Positions 11,126-23,094 of a stretch of DNA of 64,000 nt are shown in pieces (position 1 is the first letter of the stretch; the number at the start of each line of letters is the position of its first letter). The DNA comes from Eonycteris spelaea. Taxonomy: Eukaryota > Chordata > Mammalia > Chiroptera > Pteropodidae. Location: the NCBI GenBank assembly GCA_003508835.1, contig PUFA01000062.1, positions 310,001 through 374,000 on the forward strand. The letters are read 5' to 3'. Below the pieces are notes generated by a model. The model worked only from the letters and a program-made list of their open reading frames with translations, was not told the DNA's origin and ran no database searches. The translations under genes were made by a program, and so were the position numbers.

Positions 11126-13095
11126 ACATGTACTTGAGTATTATTTATAGGAGAGTTCCTATTGCTCTAGGGACTAAGATATATAGATTAACAAAGCAGC
11201 AAGTACACATTTTCTCACAAATCCATGTCAGAATAAAAATGTTTAAGTATTCATTAATATTAGGAGTATTACATTAATATTTAGAGTGCTATATAACAAA
11301 ATAGTGATTGAGGCCAAAAAAAAGATAAATAAAAAAGCATTTAATCATAATAATACAAAAAATAAGTAGTATTCATCTGATATTTTAAAAATTGAGTTGG
11401 ATTTGTCAAAAAATAATGGTAACTAGTAAAATGCATAATTGCTCCCCAGATGTCCATAACGAATCTGGAATACATGAATGCCACCTTAAGAAAGAACAAT
11501 TTTCCAGTGATTTTGGAGGATTTTTATTGCTTCAAATGACTAATTGTCATATAAGCAATTTTCTAGAATATGTGAAATTTAAGTCATGAAAATCATTTGA
11601 CTTCTTTTTTTCACTATATAGAAATAGCTGTAATGCACTTTCCATTACCTATAGAAGAAACAAATCCAAATATGTTAGATAAGTAAATGCAGCAAAGGCT
11701 AGAAATTTTTCAAGAGTTTCCAAGATTTCTCATTTGAATAATCTACTAAAGGCATATCTAAGCAAAACTATCCTTATGTTATAAATACTATAGTTTCAGT
11801 GCTAAAACAGAATGGATAACCTAATTCATAAAAGTTCATGTGATTTAAATGTATGAATATATGTTTAACAAGACTTAAAGTGTCAGTTGCTTAGGAATTA
11901 GGCTATTTTATGTTACATACCATATAATATATTCTCAAATTCTAATGGAACCATGATTTGTTTATAAAATTAAAAAAAATAAGTTTATTACACCTTATTT
12001 TTCATGTATAGAATTAGATTTTCTATATTAGCTTTTTTAAATTAAAAAATAGAGTCTGTTAAAAAGTAAACTGAGACATGTTAAAAATTTTTAAGTTTAC
12101 TTGAGTGAAAATCTATTCAAATTGTGTAGCAGCAAACCAAAAGTGGTTAGGAATATTCCTAGGACAGGAACTAAAGGGAAGACTCATAAAGAGAAAAAAC
12201 AGAAGCAAAGGATATTTCTAATTGGCTTAAAGCTTCATTGGTTTAATGTGATTGATTGTCCTTAGTGTTTGATTTCATAACCTTGAGGCATCTACAGACT
12301 TAGGTTCTGGTTTGCTTACATAGGCACCATGACAGTAGAGCTACCTCAGTCTAATGGCCTCCTCCTTATTTAATTAAGTTAATATTTTAGTCTGGCATTT
12401 AACTTTCACTGTCATAAATTGTGTGTCTAAGAGTTATCCATTTAAAGAATTTGAATTTTAGTTGGTTTTGACTATCGTCCATATATATTGTTATCTAAAA
12501 CCCATGCCAATTCTTCTTCCATTTTAAAAATGAGGTTTTTTTTTTTTTTAAGTGTTTTTTAATTTCTATATGATGAGGTACTGGGGTTTACATTATTTTC
12601 TGTGAGAGCTGAAGAATGAGAAACACCTTACAATTTAAATACCTACTACTACTGGATGGACGGATATAAAGCTACTCCCAAATAGATAAATATACGAGAG
12701 GTAAAAATAAAAAGCTGGTTATTTGACTAAAATTTGTTTGTAAAATAACTATATCAACATAGTTACTTGACATATCCCAAACTATAAAAATAAAAGACTC
12801 ATAATGCTAATATCAATGTTACTACTATTAATATTATTACTGAAAATTTATAATGTTTTATATAGTTCTTTGTTATGGTGTATACCACAAGAGATCTGCA
12901 AATAATTATTGTATTTTAAAATCAGTTGTGATACCTTCTTTCCATGTGATTATGCTGCCAAATAATTACACAAGTTTTTTTTAAGATTTCAATTTTTAGA
13001 GATTGCTTTGATATTTTACTTTGTTGTATAAATATAAAACTTTGCGTGCTTCAAAAGTAAAGTCTACAAAACAAGATTTCCATGAATGCACCTGC
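11126..13095. other. AT-rich stretch; possible LTR-like segment near 12050-12420
   Basis: Mostly unrecognised. The part from about 12050 to 12420 has the feel of an old endogenous-retrovirus LTR on the minus strand: a 'taagtttacttgagtg' stretch, then a region of balanced composition with 'ctaattggcttaaagcttc'. I cannot define ends, target duplications or a polyadenylation signal. There is a T-run near 12538-12549. Confidence 0.3.
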
Positions 13096-13329
13096 CTTTG
13101 TAGATTTTCCATTATTTCTTTGGGACAGAGACCTAGAGGTAACATTTACATGTCACATGGTAATACATGGGATTTTTAGCAAATATTGCAAAATCTCCCT
13201 CTATAGATTTGTGTCACATTTTCCTTTCATCAGAATTGTATAATATGGCCTGAGCCCCATTGGCCTTGTAGACTACATTTTTACACATTTGGGTTTTTCC
13301 AATATGATAAAGGAAAAATGCTAATCTAG

Positions 13330-13697
13330 TATCTTAGTCATTTTAACTGCTCTAAATGAATAAATAGACTGGGTGGCTTAATATATATTAAAATTATATA
13401 TAATATACATATTATATGTAATTTCCCCTCTCACAGTTCTGGAGGCTGAGAGTCTAAGATCAGAGCACCCTGTTGTTCCATTCCTAGCGAGAGCCCCTCT
13501 TTCTGTATCCTCACCTAGCAGAGAAAGAGGAAGCTGTCTCATCCTCTTTTTTATAAAGGCATTAATTCCATCAGGAAGGCCCTACTCTTATGACCTAACC
13601 TAACTCTAATAACCTCCCAGAAGCCCACCTTCTGGTATCATACAGGATTCTAGTTTCAGCATATGAATTTGGGGGGAACAAAAATATATAGACTATA
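13330..13697 (-). mobile_element. MLT1 (MaLR/ERVL) LTR, reverse orientation, nested in L1
   Basis: This is a good match to MLT1 in reverse. Blocks include 'agactgggtggcttaat', 'ctcacagttctggaggctga', 'tcctcacctagcag', 'aggcattaattccatca' and 'catatgaatttggggggaac'. It is a solo non-coding LTR. A short AT insertion near 13381-13425 lengthens it. Confidence 0.88.
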
Positions 13698-13852
13698 TCT
13701 CTCAGAGTAGTTTTAATTTGAAATGTTCTTATGAGAGATGAGCAATTTTCACATGGCTTGTTGATAATATTTTTTGTCCTGTGAAATGACTGTTTTCATA
13801 TTTAGGCCAATTTTATATCATTTTGTTGGTCTTTTCCCTCTCTATTGGGAAG

Positions 13853-13885
13853 CGTGTGTGTGTGTGTGCACGCGTGTGCGTGGGT
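13853..13885. repeat. Short (GT)n / GTGC simple repeat
   Basis: About 8 GT units, then an imperfect GC-containing extension (gcacgcgtgtgcgtgg). Confidence 0.9.
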
Positions 13886-13985
13886 GCATATCTTTGTGAA
13901 ATAAGTTGAAATTGTTTTCCCATTTTGTCAATTGTCATCTACTTATGGTATTTTATTTTGCCACATTTTTAAACTTTTTTTAAAT

Positions 13986-14747
13986 TGCCATAAAAATAAA
14001 ATGGCTAAGTCTTCACCATATAATTGTAAAATGATTATATTTTATAATTTTGTTTCAATGGTTTCCAGTATGAACAAAATCTCTTAAGTCTTTAGTTAGG
14101 TAATAACTACCTATTCTACTTGGAAAAGCCTCACTACATGGTAGACTCTCTCAAGTGCCCATGGGAAATTAAGTTAGCAGACACTCTTTAAAAATAGGTG
14201 TAGATTAGATTGTTCAGATGAAACTATTTGCCCAAAACTTTCTCTTGAGGGTTTGAATAAACTTCCCTCAGCAGTATTTGTTAAGACTTTTACATCGTCA
14301 CCCAGGAGAGGAGACTACAAGGAACTAAAAGGAGAGATCAGGCAGTTTAAGGCAGAATCATTTTTTCTTTTTAAATAGTTTACTTTCTAATACTCTAAAA
14401 AATAAAAGGTGAGACTCGATATTTATTTCAGAATCAGCACTTTCAGAATCGTATAATATCCTCTTTGTAATCTGGAATTTAAAATGGGGCTTTTTTAAGT
14501 GCATGTGCTTGCAATAAAGCATGACAAGTATCTTACTGCCAAGTTCCATAATGTTCCTTGATCATTTCACTGAGTTGAAGAAGATGGCAACTTTGATTTC
14601 AAGGATATATGCCCATACTCAACATTTTAAAATACTTTTATATTTATTTTGCAAATAGTTTGAAAATTTGTCATTTTGAAATTGATACATTTGAACACGG
14701 ATTTAATACAAAGTCTGTGTAATGGTAACATTGGGAAACGATTAACT
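13986..14747. other. AT-rich unique sequence, nothing recognised
   Basis: A 63-codon minus-strand frame at 14358-14549 is lysine- and phenylalanine-rich and shows no domain. I see no splice context and no repeat family. Confidence 0.5.
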
Positions 14748-14925
14748 TACTGAGTTCTAGTCACTATGTTAAACATATTAAACAAGCTGTTTAATTTCAT
14801 TCTTGTAAAAATAATGTGTCATAGGTATTCCTATTTTATAAATGAGACAACTAAAGTTATTAAGAATTAGGTAAAATTATCAGTATTACATAGCTAATTA
14901 ATGACAGCTTGAAATTCAACAAGGG
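14748..14925 (-). mobile_element. MIR SINE, reverse orientation
   Basis: The order of blocks matches a reverse MIR: 'ctatgttaaacatattaaac', then 'attcctattttataaatgag', then 'acatagctaattaatgacag' (the eroded 'bacACAGCTAGTAAGTGGCAG' region). MIR is a tRNA-derived SINE shared across mammals and long inactive. Confidence 0.75.
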
Positions 14926-15460
14926 ATGTCTATAGAGGTCATATTAACTCCTAAATTTCAGTTCTTATTTTATTAGGGAAGATAAATGATACATTTCATA
15001 ATGAAGCAATACCTACTACCCAAGTAGTGACTCAAAGATACCCTTTCCTAATTCCATCACAACCTGACTCAGCAGAGTGTTGTACACCAGGTGTAATAAA
15101 GAAGACATTGGTGTGACAGATGTAGACAGGAAAGGATTTAGAAACTTTTCTTGTTTTTGAAAAGGGCCAGGTGTCAGGGGATGTGATCCAGATACAGGTA
15201 GTAAGAGAAATTTTAGACAGGCATATTGAGCTCGTTTTACAACAGAAAATACAAAACCAAAAAATTAGAGAATTGACTGAAGCATAATAACATGTGCTCC
15301 AAAAGAAATAGAATTTATTGTATATATAATATTTCATAAATATGCGAATTGCTGATTTGTCTTATGTTAACTAACAAATATTCATTTTATGTTACATGAC
15401 TATCAATAAGTATATAATTAGCATATTGCAATTTAGACTTATTAAGCCATTTTTTTACAG
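14926..15460. other. Unique sequence, nothing recognised
   Basis: A 101-codon minus-strand frame (15032-15337) is Cys/Phe/Ser rich and matches nothing I know. Immediately to the right lies a candidate exon on the plus strand. Confidence 0.45.
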
Positions 15461-15653
15461 TTTGAAGGAAATATAAGCCAGCCTTTCAGAACATCGATAA
15501 ACTATGAAATCAAGCATCATATGGAATGCCTAACAGATGTGAAATTCAGAGTGTATGGAAGCCAGCAGGGCATCAACTATAGAGCTAAGGAATTGTTTCA
15601 GGGGAAAATTTACTATGAAAATTCTACTGACTCCAGAAGGTCTGAAGAATATA
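15461..15653 (+). other. Candidate coding exon (193 nt), unidentified
   Basis: A pyrimidine-rich acceptor (seven T's then acag, ending at 15460) is followed by 64 codons open in only one frame, then ATA|gtgagt as donor. The predicted peptide begins FEGNISQPFRTSINYEIK and ends near YYENSTDSRRSEEY. The mixed composition (charged, aromatic, Gly/Gln) looks more protein-like than the Phe/Leu/Ile-rich chance frames nearby. The other two frames stop within a few codons. If the donor is not used, the frame ends in TGA four codons after the donor site. I recognise no family and no repeat. A retroposed or chance origin is possible. Entry phase is 0 and exit leaves one base. Confidence 0.28.
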
Positions 15654-15751
15654 GTGAGTTTTGACGACGGGAGAAGTCAATATCTCAGTTATAGGACTAT
15701 GGGGGGAAACTTCAAAACAAGATAATAAGAGTTTACTAATACTCAAGCCCA

Positions 15752-16096
15752 TAAGGGCAAGAATGTTTGTGTCTCCCCAGAATTCATGGTGAAATCCTAA
15801 CACCTAATGGTGATGTTTTTAGTAGATAGGGACTTTGGGAGGTGATTAGGATATGAAAGTGGAACCCTTTAAATGAGATTAGTGCTCTCATAAAAAAAGA
15901 TCCTGCAGAGCTCCCTAGCCCTGTCCGGCATGTAAAGATACAAGTTTACAACCCAAAAGAGGGCCCTCACTCAACCATGCTGTCATTCTCATCTTGGACT
16001 TCCCAGCCCCCAGAACAGTGAGAAATACATTTCCGTTGATTATAAGCTATCCAGTCTGTGGTATTTTGTTATAGCAGCCCTGACCAACAAAGACAA
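15752..16096 (+). mobile_element. MLT1 (MaLR/ERVL) solo LTR
   Basis: Forward MLT1 order is clear: 'gaatgtttgtgtctcccc', 'tttgggaggtgattagga', 'gagattagtgctctcata', 'catcttggacttcccagccc', 'cagaacagtgagaaataca' and 'ggtattttgttatagcagcc'. Length, about 345 bp, is usual for MLT1. It is non-coding. Confidence 0.92.
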
Positions 16097-16916
16097 CTCA
16101 TAAATACAGTTGTCCTAATAATAATTTTCACATAGGTGATACATTTTAGAAAGGGGACCTGGCTTTCTCACTCCTTACTACCCACTACAAATAATTCAAA
16201 TAAAAATATAGTAATGGAAAGAGCTTTGTAACTGTCAGTTTGATTTGGCCATTTGACTTTTCCTCGTCTGAATTTACAACTTTCTTTTTAAAACAAGCCA
16301 CTGACTAGTTTAGGCTTCTATATTTTTACTAAATAACAAAATAAATGTAATAAGTACACTTTTAAGGAATTTACAATTGGACAAATAACCTCTCTGCAAT
16401 TAACAGTACATTTTTTTCCTCTTATGATTCAGCATCCATTCAAGACAAAAGAAAAAGATTCTTATTTCAAAATGCATTGTCATTTCGATCTTAGTTTAAA
16501 ATTGAGTAAAGAATAATATCTTCATTTTTAATTACTTTAGTGTTTGAAAACATTACTAAAGACTGGATCTTTTACATGTTGGCATTTCCAATTATCTAAT
16601 GAACCATTTTTACTGAGGATTATATCACATTTGTTTTATAACTTGTGTGCTATATTTTCACTTATATTTATATTTCGACTTCATTGATTTGCATATATTT
16701 CCATAAGTTGAATACTTTTTCATGATCTATAGTTTTCTATTCCTTTTTTGCTGATTGCATATAATTTCAAATATACATTAAGCATTTGTAACTAAATCAT
16801 ATCTCTTGTTGAAGAATAGTGTTACTATTTCAGTAATAATTATTTGCAATAAAATTTTAGTATGAAATTACAAAACCCAAAATGGATAAAATTAACAAAG
16901 AAACTATTTGATAATG
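16097..16916. other. AT-rich sequence, no confident repeat
   Basis: Nothing is certain. The portion 16560-16790 has an L1-like texture ('gatttgcatatatttcc'), but I cannot align it along its length. Confidence 0.4.
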
Positions 16917-17426
16917 CAGTGATTTCCTCTAATGCACAGACATATGTCCCAAGACTCCCCAGTGGAAGCCTGAAACTGTGGATAACTGCACTAAACTGTA
17001 TATGTGCTATTTTTTTCTGCACATATATATCTGTCATAAAGTTTAATTTATAAAGTAGGCACAATAAGAGATTAACAACAACAATAATAAAATAGGACAA
17101 GTCTAACAATATACTGTATATTGGTAATGTGAACGTGGTCTCTCTCATTCTCTCTCTGATAACCAATCCGATAACCAAGACAGCTACTAAGTGACTAGCA
17201 GGTGGTTAGTGTGTACAGTATGGATATGCTGGACCAAGGGGTGATCACATCCTGGGTAGAATGGAGTGAGAAAGCACAAGATTTCATCACACTACTCAGA
17301 GTGATGTGCCATTTAAGACTTATGAATTGTTTATTTCTGAAATTTTCTACTTAATAATGTCAGACCACGTTTGACCTTAGGTAATTGAAACCATGGAAAG
17401 TGAAACTAGATAGTGGGAGACTACTG
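16917..17426 (-). mobile_element. Tigger-type DNA transposon (MER2/Tigger3-like), non-autonomous
   Basis: A 510-bp element whose ends are inverted copies: left 'cagtgatttcctctaatgca', right end the reverse complement of 'cagtagtctcccactatcta'. The TA after the right end (17427-17428) fits the TA target site of pogo/Tigger elements; the left TA is mutated to TG. Internal blocks agree with my memory of this group, including 'cctgaaactgtggataactg', 'aataagagattaacaacaac' and 'gtcacttagtagctgtc' (reverse strand). The long minus-strand frame across it is accidental. Confidence 0.87.
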
Positions 17427-18285
17427 TATCTGAAAATTTTAAATGATTTGCTTAAATTATCTCTACTCTCTGATGGGCTCTGTTGTAAATAAAAATTACA
17501 GTTTCGTATTCATGATTTACTAGCCTTTTCCTCATCTAGGTTGTAATATTACATACTTTACTTACAATAAGTAACAGTAGTTATTAAAATGACCTATCAT
17601 TCTCTTGTTGTTCTCAGACGTTTCACTATATTTACCCCATTCCTTTATTTCCCCATCTACTTCCAAGAAGTAAAAACTTTCTAGCAATCTTGATTAAGGA
17701 ATGTAGTTATTAACAAAACATACTTTAGATGGTTCCACTGCAAGTAAGAGAATTCTCAGACTCAAAATTGCTTATGCTGTTCGACAGATTTTATCTCACA
17801 TCAGAAATCCAAAATTATAGTGATTGCCAGGTGTGGTAAGACATATTTTCTTTTTTTTTTTTTTTTTTTTTAATAAATATACTGTTCATCCAAATTGCCC
17901 AGGCTTCTATAGCTCTGAGTTATGTTTCTTCCACGACAATTATAATCACTTGTGTCTCAGTGATTACCACCAGAACTTTAAAATATTATTAAACATTTTA
18001 GATATATACATCTGTCTATTTTAGTGGGATTTTTAGATAATAGTTTTAAAAAGGAAGCCAGCCAGCTATATTTTTAATTGTTTTTTGTGTTTTTGTTTTT
18101 TATAATTTATTTAAAGAAACTGGGATAGACTGATTTTTTAAAAGGTTAATTTGAAGATTATTTATAATAATGAGTCTACCCATTCATAAGAAAGTTTTAT
18201 CTCTACCTCTTCATAGAACTTTTTGTGTTAGAGGTTGATTGATAATTTTGATTAATTCTCTAATAACTTAACAACTTAAGATTGT
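17427..18285. other. AT-rich sequence with a T-run
   Basis: It holds a poly-T tract at about 17848-17871 and otherwise nothing recognised. The T-run could be the tail of a reverse retroposon, but no body follows that I can name. Confidence 0.45.
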
Positions 18286-18289
18286 ATTT

Positions 18290-18720
18290 TAAGATATTTT
18301 AGCTTTTTCTATTTTGATATATTTACCTATGTTGTGGATCTTTATTTTTGCTAGTACTATATAGATTGATATTTAAATTGTTTTCAATATTAGAAATAAT
18401 GCTCCAAATAACATAAGTGTATATATGTAGTATTCTGGTCTATACATTCCAGAAAATAATATAACTGAATCAAAGGCTATACTTTAAAACAGTTTTTAAT
18501 GGTTTTAGTGCAGTTTTCAAGATATTATTAGTTCCATGCTATATATAATGACCTGTTTCCCCATCATTTTATGAATGAAATGTACTATGGATATTTGTCC
18601 ATATGTAAATAGGGAAAATAACAGTGGAATATTAATTTGTGTTTTTCTTATATGAAAATTTTATGTTGTCATTACAGTGTCTTTTTCTGTCTGTCCATAC
18701 TCTTCATCTTTCTACTATTT
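18290..18720 (-). mobile_element. Old L1M (L1ME-like) fragment, reverse orientation
   Basis: Eroded L1 texture read in reverse: 'tttaaattgttttcaatatt', 'ataatgctccaaataacata', 'ataactgaatcaaaggctat' and 'gacctgtttccccatcattt' line up in L1 order. No coding capacity remains. Confidence 0.6.
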
Positions 18721-18944
18721 TTTTCTTATCAGTTCCTAAGAGTGTAGGATGATTTGTTCTTTTCCAAAGATCTAAGTTGTAAATCTTAATTTAAAGCTTT
18801 TAGTAGTATATAAAAATCTACAAATCACAAATATAACACATATCATACATACACATCTTATTTTTCTACATTGGAATTTTTTTAGCAATATACAGCAAAT
18901 TTATTTATCTTTTATAGCTTCTATAACTAGAAATTTTATTCTCA

Positions 18945-19295
18945 CTTTATGGGTATAAAGAAATACTTCCTATTTACATTTTATTGAAACATAATTCATT
19001 TTGAGTTAATTATGAAATTTAGTATGAGTTACATATCTCATACCTAAATATATACTTAAATGTATAGATTTAACTTTTTTCTAAATGCCTGCTCAATTGA
19101 AATGATGTACTGAATAATTCATGTCAGATTTGAAGTGGAACTTTTATCATATACTGAATCACCCACATGTATTTGGTTCTGTGTCTGGACTTCTTTTTAA
19201 CTATTTACAGCACCACAATGTTTTAGAAATTGAAATTGAAATATATATGAAACTTCTCATATATATTCCTGTTATTTTGCTTTAGTCTGTAGTTC
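18945..19295. repeat. Diverged direct duplication, copy 1
   Basis: About 350 bp whose order and sequence recur at 21050-21395. Shared stretches include 'tatttacattttatt', 'ttttgagttaattatg', 'atgcctgctcaa', 'ttttagaaattgaaa' and the closing 'tttagtctgtagttc'. I recognise no named family in either copy. Confidence 0.85.
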
Positions 19296-19889
19296 TTATT
19301 TTTAAGACATTTTCCAACTATTGATCTTCCCATAAAAGAAGATGAACCTCGTCCAGGTTGGGGAAAAAAATAAAGCTTAATGGAATGAGATTGAAACTAA
19401 AATTTAACTGAGAGAAAACTAATGTCTTTACAAAAGTGAAAATGGTGTGCATTTTCTTTTGCTTGACTTTATTTCTCCGACCTAGAAGTGTACTTTTAAG
19501 TTTCCTTTGCACTGGTCTTAAGTATTTTATCTTTTTATTTTTTTTAATCATTAGCTGGTATAGCATAGCAAACAAATGCATGTAATCAGAGCCAGAATAC
19601 CTGCTTCATGTCTTATTTGTACCATATTCCATCCTTATAATCTTGGACTCAGCTGTTTCTCTGAGAGGATTAGAACTAAGAATAAACATGCCTGGAGTGA
19701 GACAGGTATTTAGAGGGGCCTCCTTACTTCTCCAGACTTCCCTACTGATTCTCTAGGGTTTTGGACTCTGGATTTGTTGACCTCAACAGTTTTCCAGTTC
19801 TTCAGCCACATACTGTGTTGTTCGTTTTGTTTTCCATCTTTTCTAATTGTTATTGCTTTGGCCTGTTGCAAGCTGCTCCATAAGACCTA
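19296..19889. other. Unique sequence, nothing recognised
   Basis: An 87-codon minus-strand frame (19318-19581) is lysine-rich and resembles nothing I know. No other structure is seen. Confidence 0.45.
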
Positions 19890-19892
19890 AAC

Positions 19893-19985
19893 TCTATTTA
19901 TTTATTTATCTATCTATTTATTTATTTATACACAAGCACACACACATACATACACACACATACATGCACACACAGGTGTGTGTAT
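19893..19985. repeat. Compound simple repeat (TTTA/ATCT)n then (CA/CATA)n
   Basis: A tetranucleotide tract (tttattta with two atct units) runs directly into an imperfect CA/CATA tract and ends in ggtgtgtg. Confidence 0.92.
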
Positions 19986-20344
19986 AACGTGTATATATAT
20001 ATTTATTTAATATTGACTTATTTACAATGGCAATATATACTTTAAAATATAATATGTCCAAGTAATAATAATTTCAAGATAGTCCTGTTCATCTTTTCTT
20101 TTAACTGATTTTCATCAGAAGGCTTCAGTAGCAACCAATATTAGCTTTGATTGAGATAATTTCAAATGAGTGCACTTTTTACAAAATTTATTTAAAAGAA
20201 AGTAATTGAGAGAGTTCCTGTTAACATGAGAGATTTGTAAGTAATTAACTGAAAGATGACTTCCTCATTTTTCAGAAATTACTTTTTTGGGAATAAAACA
20301 CTACTTTATGTTAATGTACATATGATATATGTACGTATGTGTGA

Positions 20345-20530
20345 TGTGTGTATATATTTTTTACATTTTATCTTATTATTTTCAAGTATACAGTACATTG
20401 GTTAGACATTTATATAGGTTATAAAACTGTCCCCCTAATTTCTCTTTCTCTCCTCTGGCTCTGTACCTAGCCATTACATTACTACTAACTGCATTCTCTA
20501 CGCCGTGCTCCCATCTCCGTGACTCACTCA
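20345..20530 (-). mobile_element. L1 3' UTR fragment, chiropteran type, reverse orientation
   Basis: 'tattttcaagtatacagtac', 'ttggttagacatttatata' and the right-hand 'ccatctccgtgactca' segment match the L1 3' UTR form I associate with bat genomes. The same family appears in forward orientation at 24480-24765, where the reverse complement of the same blocks is seen. A compound microsatellite begins exactly at the right end. Confidence 0.6.
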
Positions 20531-20531
20531 C

Positions 20532-20595
<64 letters not shown>

Positions 20596-20625
20596 ATATA
20601 TATATATATAATATATATATACACA
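20523..20625. repeat. Compound microsatellite (CTCA)n-(CT)n-(AT)n
   Basis: Three CTCA units, then about 22 CT units, then an AT tract with single-base slips, closing in acacat. It abuts the L1 3' fragment. Confidence 0.95.
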
Positions 20626-20629
20626 TATT

Positions 20630-21045
20630 TTTTTAATTATCAATAGATTAATTTTCTAACCTAAGCAAATAAAATTGGCCCTATAAAGGTTGTCTAATAA
20701 AAATTAAAATAATATTAACAAACTCACAAATTGAGCAGAGTTTTCTTCTAGATTTTACATTACATTCACATATCTGTAAAGCTAAAAGTAAAAATTTTAC
20801 CAACATGTATTCTCATGAGAAGGCTTGATACAGTAATATGGTACTGAAAATTGAAATAAGGTCTCTTCTACTGAAGAAAAAGAACTTCAAGTCTAACATT
20901 AAAATTTCCTTGGGAACTAAAGGAATTCTCAGAAGGGACTTAGGAGAACAGTATATGCTTTTATGATAATTTACTTTAAAATCTTTGGTAAGATAATGTA
21001 AAATAATATATGTGAAATACTATAATTTCTTATTGATTTTAAAAT
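20630..21045. other. AT-rich spacer between the duplicated blocks
   Basis: No repeat or coding frame recognised. Confidence 0.5.
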
Positions 21046-21049
21046 GGTA

Positions 21050-21395
21050 TTCCCCCTGGGTGTAAAAAAATACTCTATATTTACATTTTATTAAAACAAT
21101 ACATTTTGAGTTAATTATGGAATTTATGAGTTACATATATAATTCATGCCAAAATATATACTTAATAGATTTAATTTTTTTTTCTGAATGCCTGCTCAAC
21201 TGACATGATGTAATGAATAATTTGTGTTATGCAGTGATTTGAAGTGAAACTTTTGTCATATATTGAATCGCCATATGTATTTGATTCTATATCTGTACTT
21301 CCTTTTAACTATATACAGTGCCGCAAGGTTTTAGAAATTGAAACTGAACTTACTCTTCATATGTATTTCTGTTAATTTGCTTTAGTCTGTAGTTC
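21050..21395. repeat. Diverged direct duplication, copy 2
   Basis: The partner of 18945-19295 in the same orientation, ending at the same 'tttagtctgtagttc' motif exactly 2,100 bp further on. Differences are scattered substitutions plus small indels, for example an inserted 'tatgcag' near 21230. This indicates an old event. Confidence 0.85.
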
Positions 21396-23094
21396 ATGGG
21401 ATCGGATTTTAGCCAAACTTACTCATTGTAAAGGCAAAGTCTCTAGCCTGCAGAATACTTATTTTGTCTTATTCAATTAAATAATTCATTTTAGAGTTTG
21501 GATTCAATGGCTATTTAAGTGTGGGGTAAATAGAACTGTTTTTCATTGATTCCCTGGTTACAAATAGGCCAGAACTTAAACACCCAAATTCAATTTCTAC
21601 TCATCACTGTGTTCTCACTGGGAGTTCATATATAACTTATGCAAAGTAGATTTAAAATTATTTTGGGGGGGAAAATCTCCCAAAATTACCTATGAAGTAT
21701 CTGGCACATCATACAAATTTCTTAGATTATTTTGATTATTTTTGAATTAATATTTTTTTTTAGAAATATTGAATTGTGAATATATATTTGAGGGTTTTGT
21801 TTTTTTTTTCAATAGACAAAACTCATTTAAGCCGAAGTTCAATGAATTAAGTGAAAGATTATGATATTTAGAACTTGGTCAAAAGTGAGATAGGCTTATT
21901 GTATTAAAATTTATGTTCTTGTATATTTATTTCCCTAAAATGACTCTAAGCCAGATCATTTATCACATGAGCTAGGGGTAAATTTACTGAGAAATTAATT
22001 ATATTTTAGATATTTATAAAGTATTTAATGAGATACAGTATTTTCTTATGAAACTTAAAAAAATTAATATATAAACAAATGGGTGTTTATTTCTTCTTAA
22101 TTATGGCTAATAAAAAATAAAGAAATGACTATTAAGAATTGTAGGCTTTATATGTCATTGCAGTATCATTTCCTTCTGCTCTAGGTAATGATCTTGAATT
22201 AGTTTACCTTCTCTTCAGTACATCAGAATGCATAAAAAAACATTCTATTCTTAATACTGGAAAAAGAATTGCACTCCCAGCGATCTAGATTTCTCTTCTA
22301 GAGTAAGTTCGTAGTTTAGAAAAATCACAAGAAATGACAGGAAAAGGGGACTGTGTGTAACATGCACTGTGTTAGGTTTAACAACCACTCTATCCTTGGA
22401 CAAAAGACCTATTTTCCTAGAACTAGTTTTCCTCACACAAAATTTATTGGTCTTTAATTCACTGGTTGGTTTGTTTATTCAACATCCTGGAGTCTCAGTT
22501 CTTAATTATGAAACCTGAGCAAAGTCAAGGTGAAGTGTCTATCCTAATTTGACATGGCAGTTTAATTCTCCAAAATTGGTCTAATTAAGAAATATTAGGT
22601 TGCAAGAGTATCAGATTCCTTTGCTCCATCTCACAGGTTAGAGATCTCAGAAGGGAGGAAAGGTTCTGTAAGCACTGTGGTCTTGGAAACTGTGGTAATG
22701 TTCAGTAAAGGTTATAACTGTCATAGAAGAAGCACCAATTCTAATGGACCATAAAAATTTAGGCAACAGTATAAACATTTTATTTATTCATTCAGTCATT
22801 TCATTTATTTGTTTATTTTTGTTTGTGGGGGACTGGTGGTAGGGGATAGTATTTACTACTGGCGAGAAAGTTGGAAAAAGAAGTTAGGAGCTTTAATTTT
22901 CTGTAGACTGATTTTGTGTATTAACAAACAAAAAGGTAATATTTGTTTTAGGATGTATTTTGGGTGGAGATAGAAATTTTAGGGAGACTGAAGTCCAAAC
23001 AAGTTACATTTCAGTAAAGCCACTGTGGGCTGTGTCTTAAAATTGTCCATGTAAAATGAAGAACAGAATTCTTTACCCAGTTTTCTTGGTATAC
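21396..23094. other. Unique sequence, nothing recognised
   Basis: Moderately AT-rich. The part 22460-22720 is less AT-rich than average, without an identifiable frame or repeat. A short TTTATT-type run lies near 22780-22820. Confidence 0.45.

Larger units (their letters stand above)
13100..13985 (-). mobile_element. Old L1M ORF2 3' portion, interrupted by an MLT1 LTR
   Basis: The sequence before 13330 and after 13697 reads as one reverse-oriented L1M segment. 'tctcagagtagttttaattt' resumes where the left part stops, followed by pieces resembling 'ctattggg...' and 'cattttgtcaattgtcatct'. The split shows that the L1 was already present when the MLT1 inserted. A short GT-rich repeat sits at 13853-13885. 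Confidence 0.7.

Noticed and set aside
16840..17178. 112-codon minus-strand frame
   Set aside because: It runs from flanking DNA into a Tigger element with no transposase similarity; accidental.
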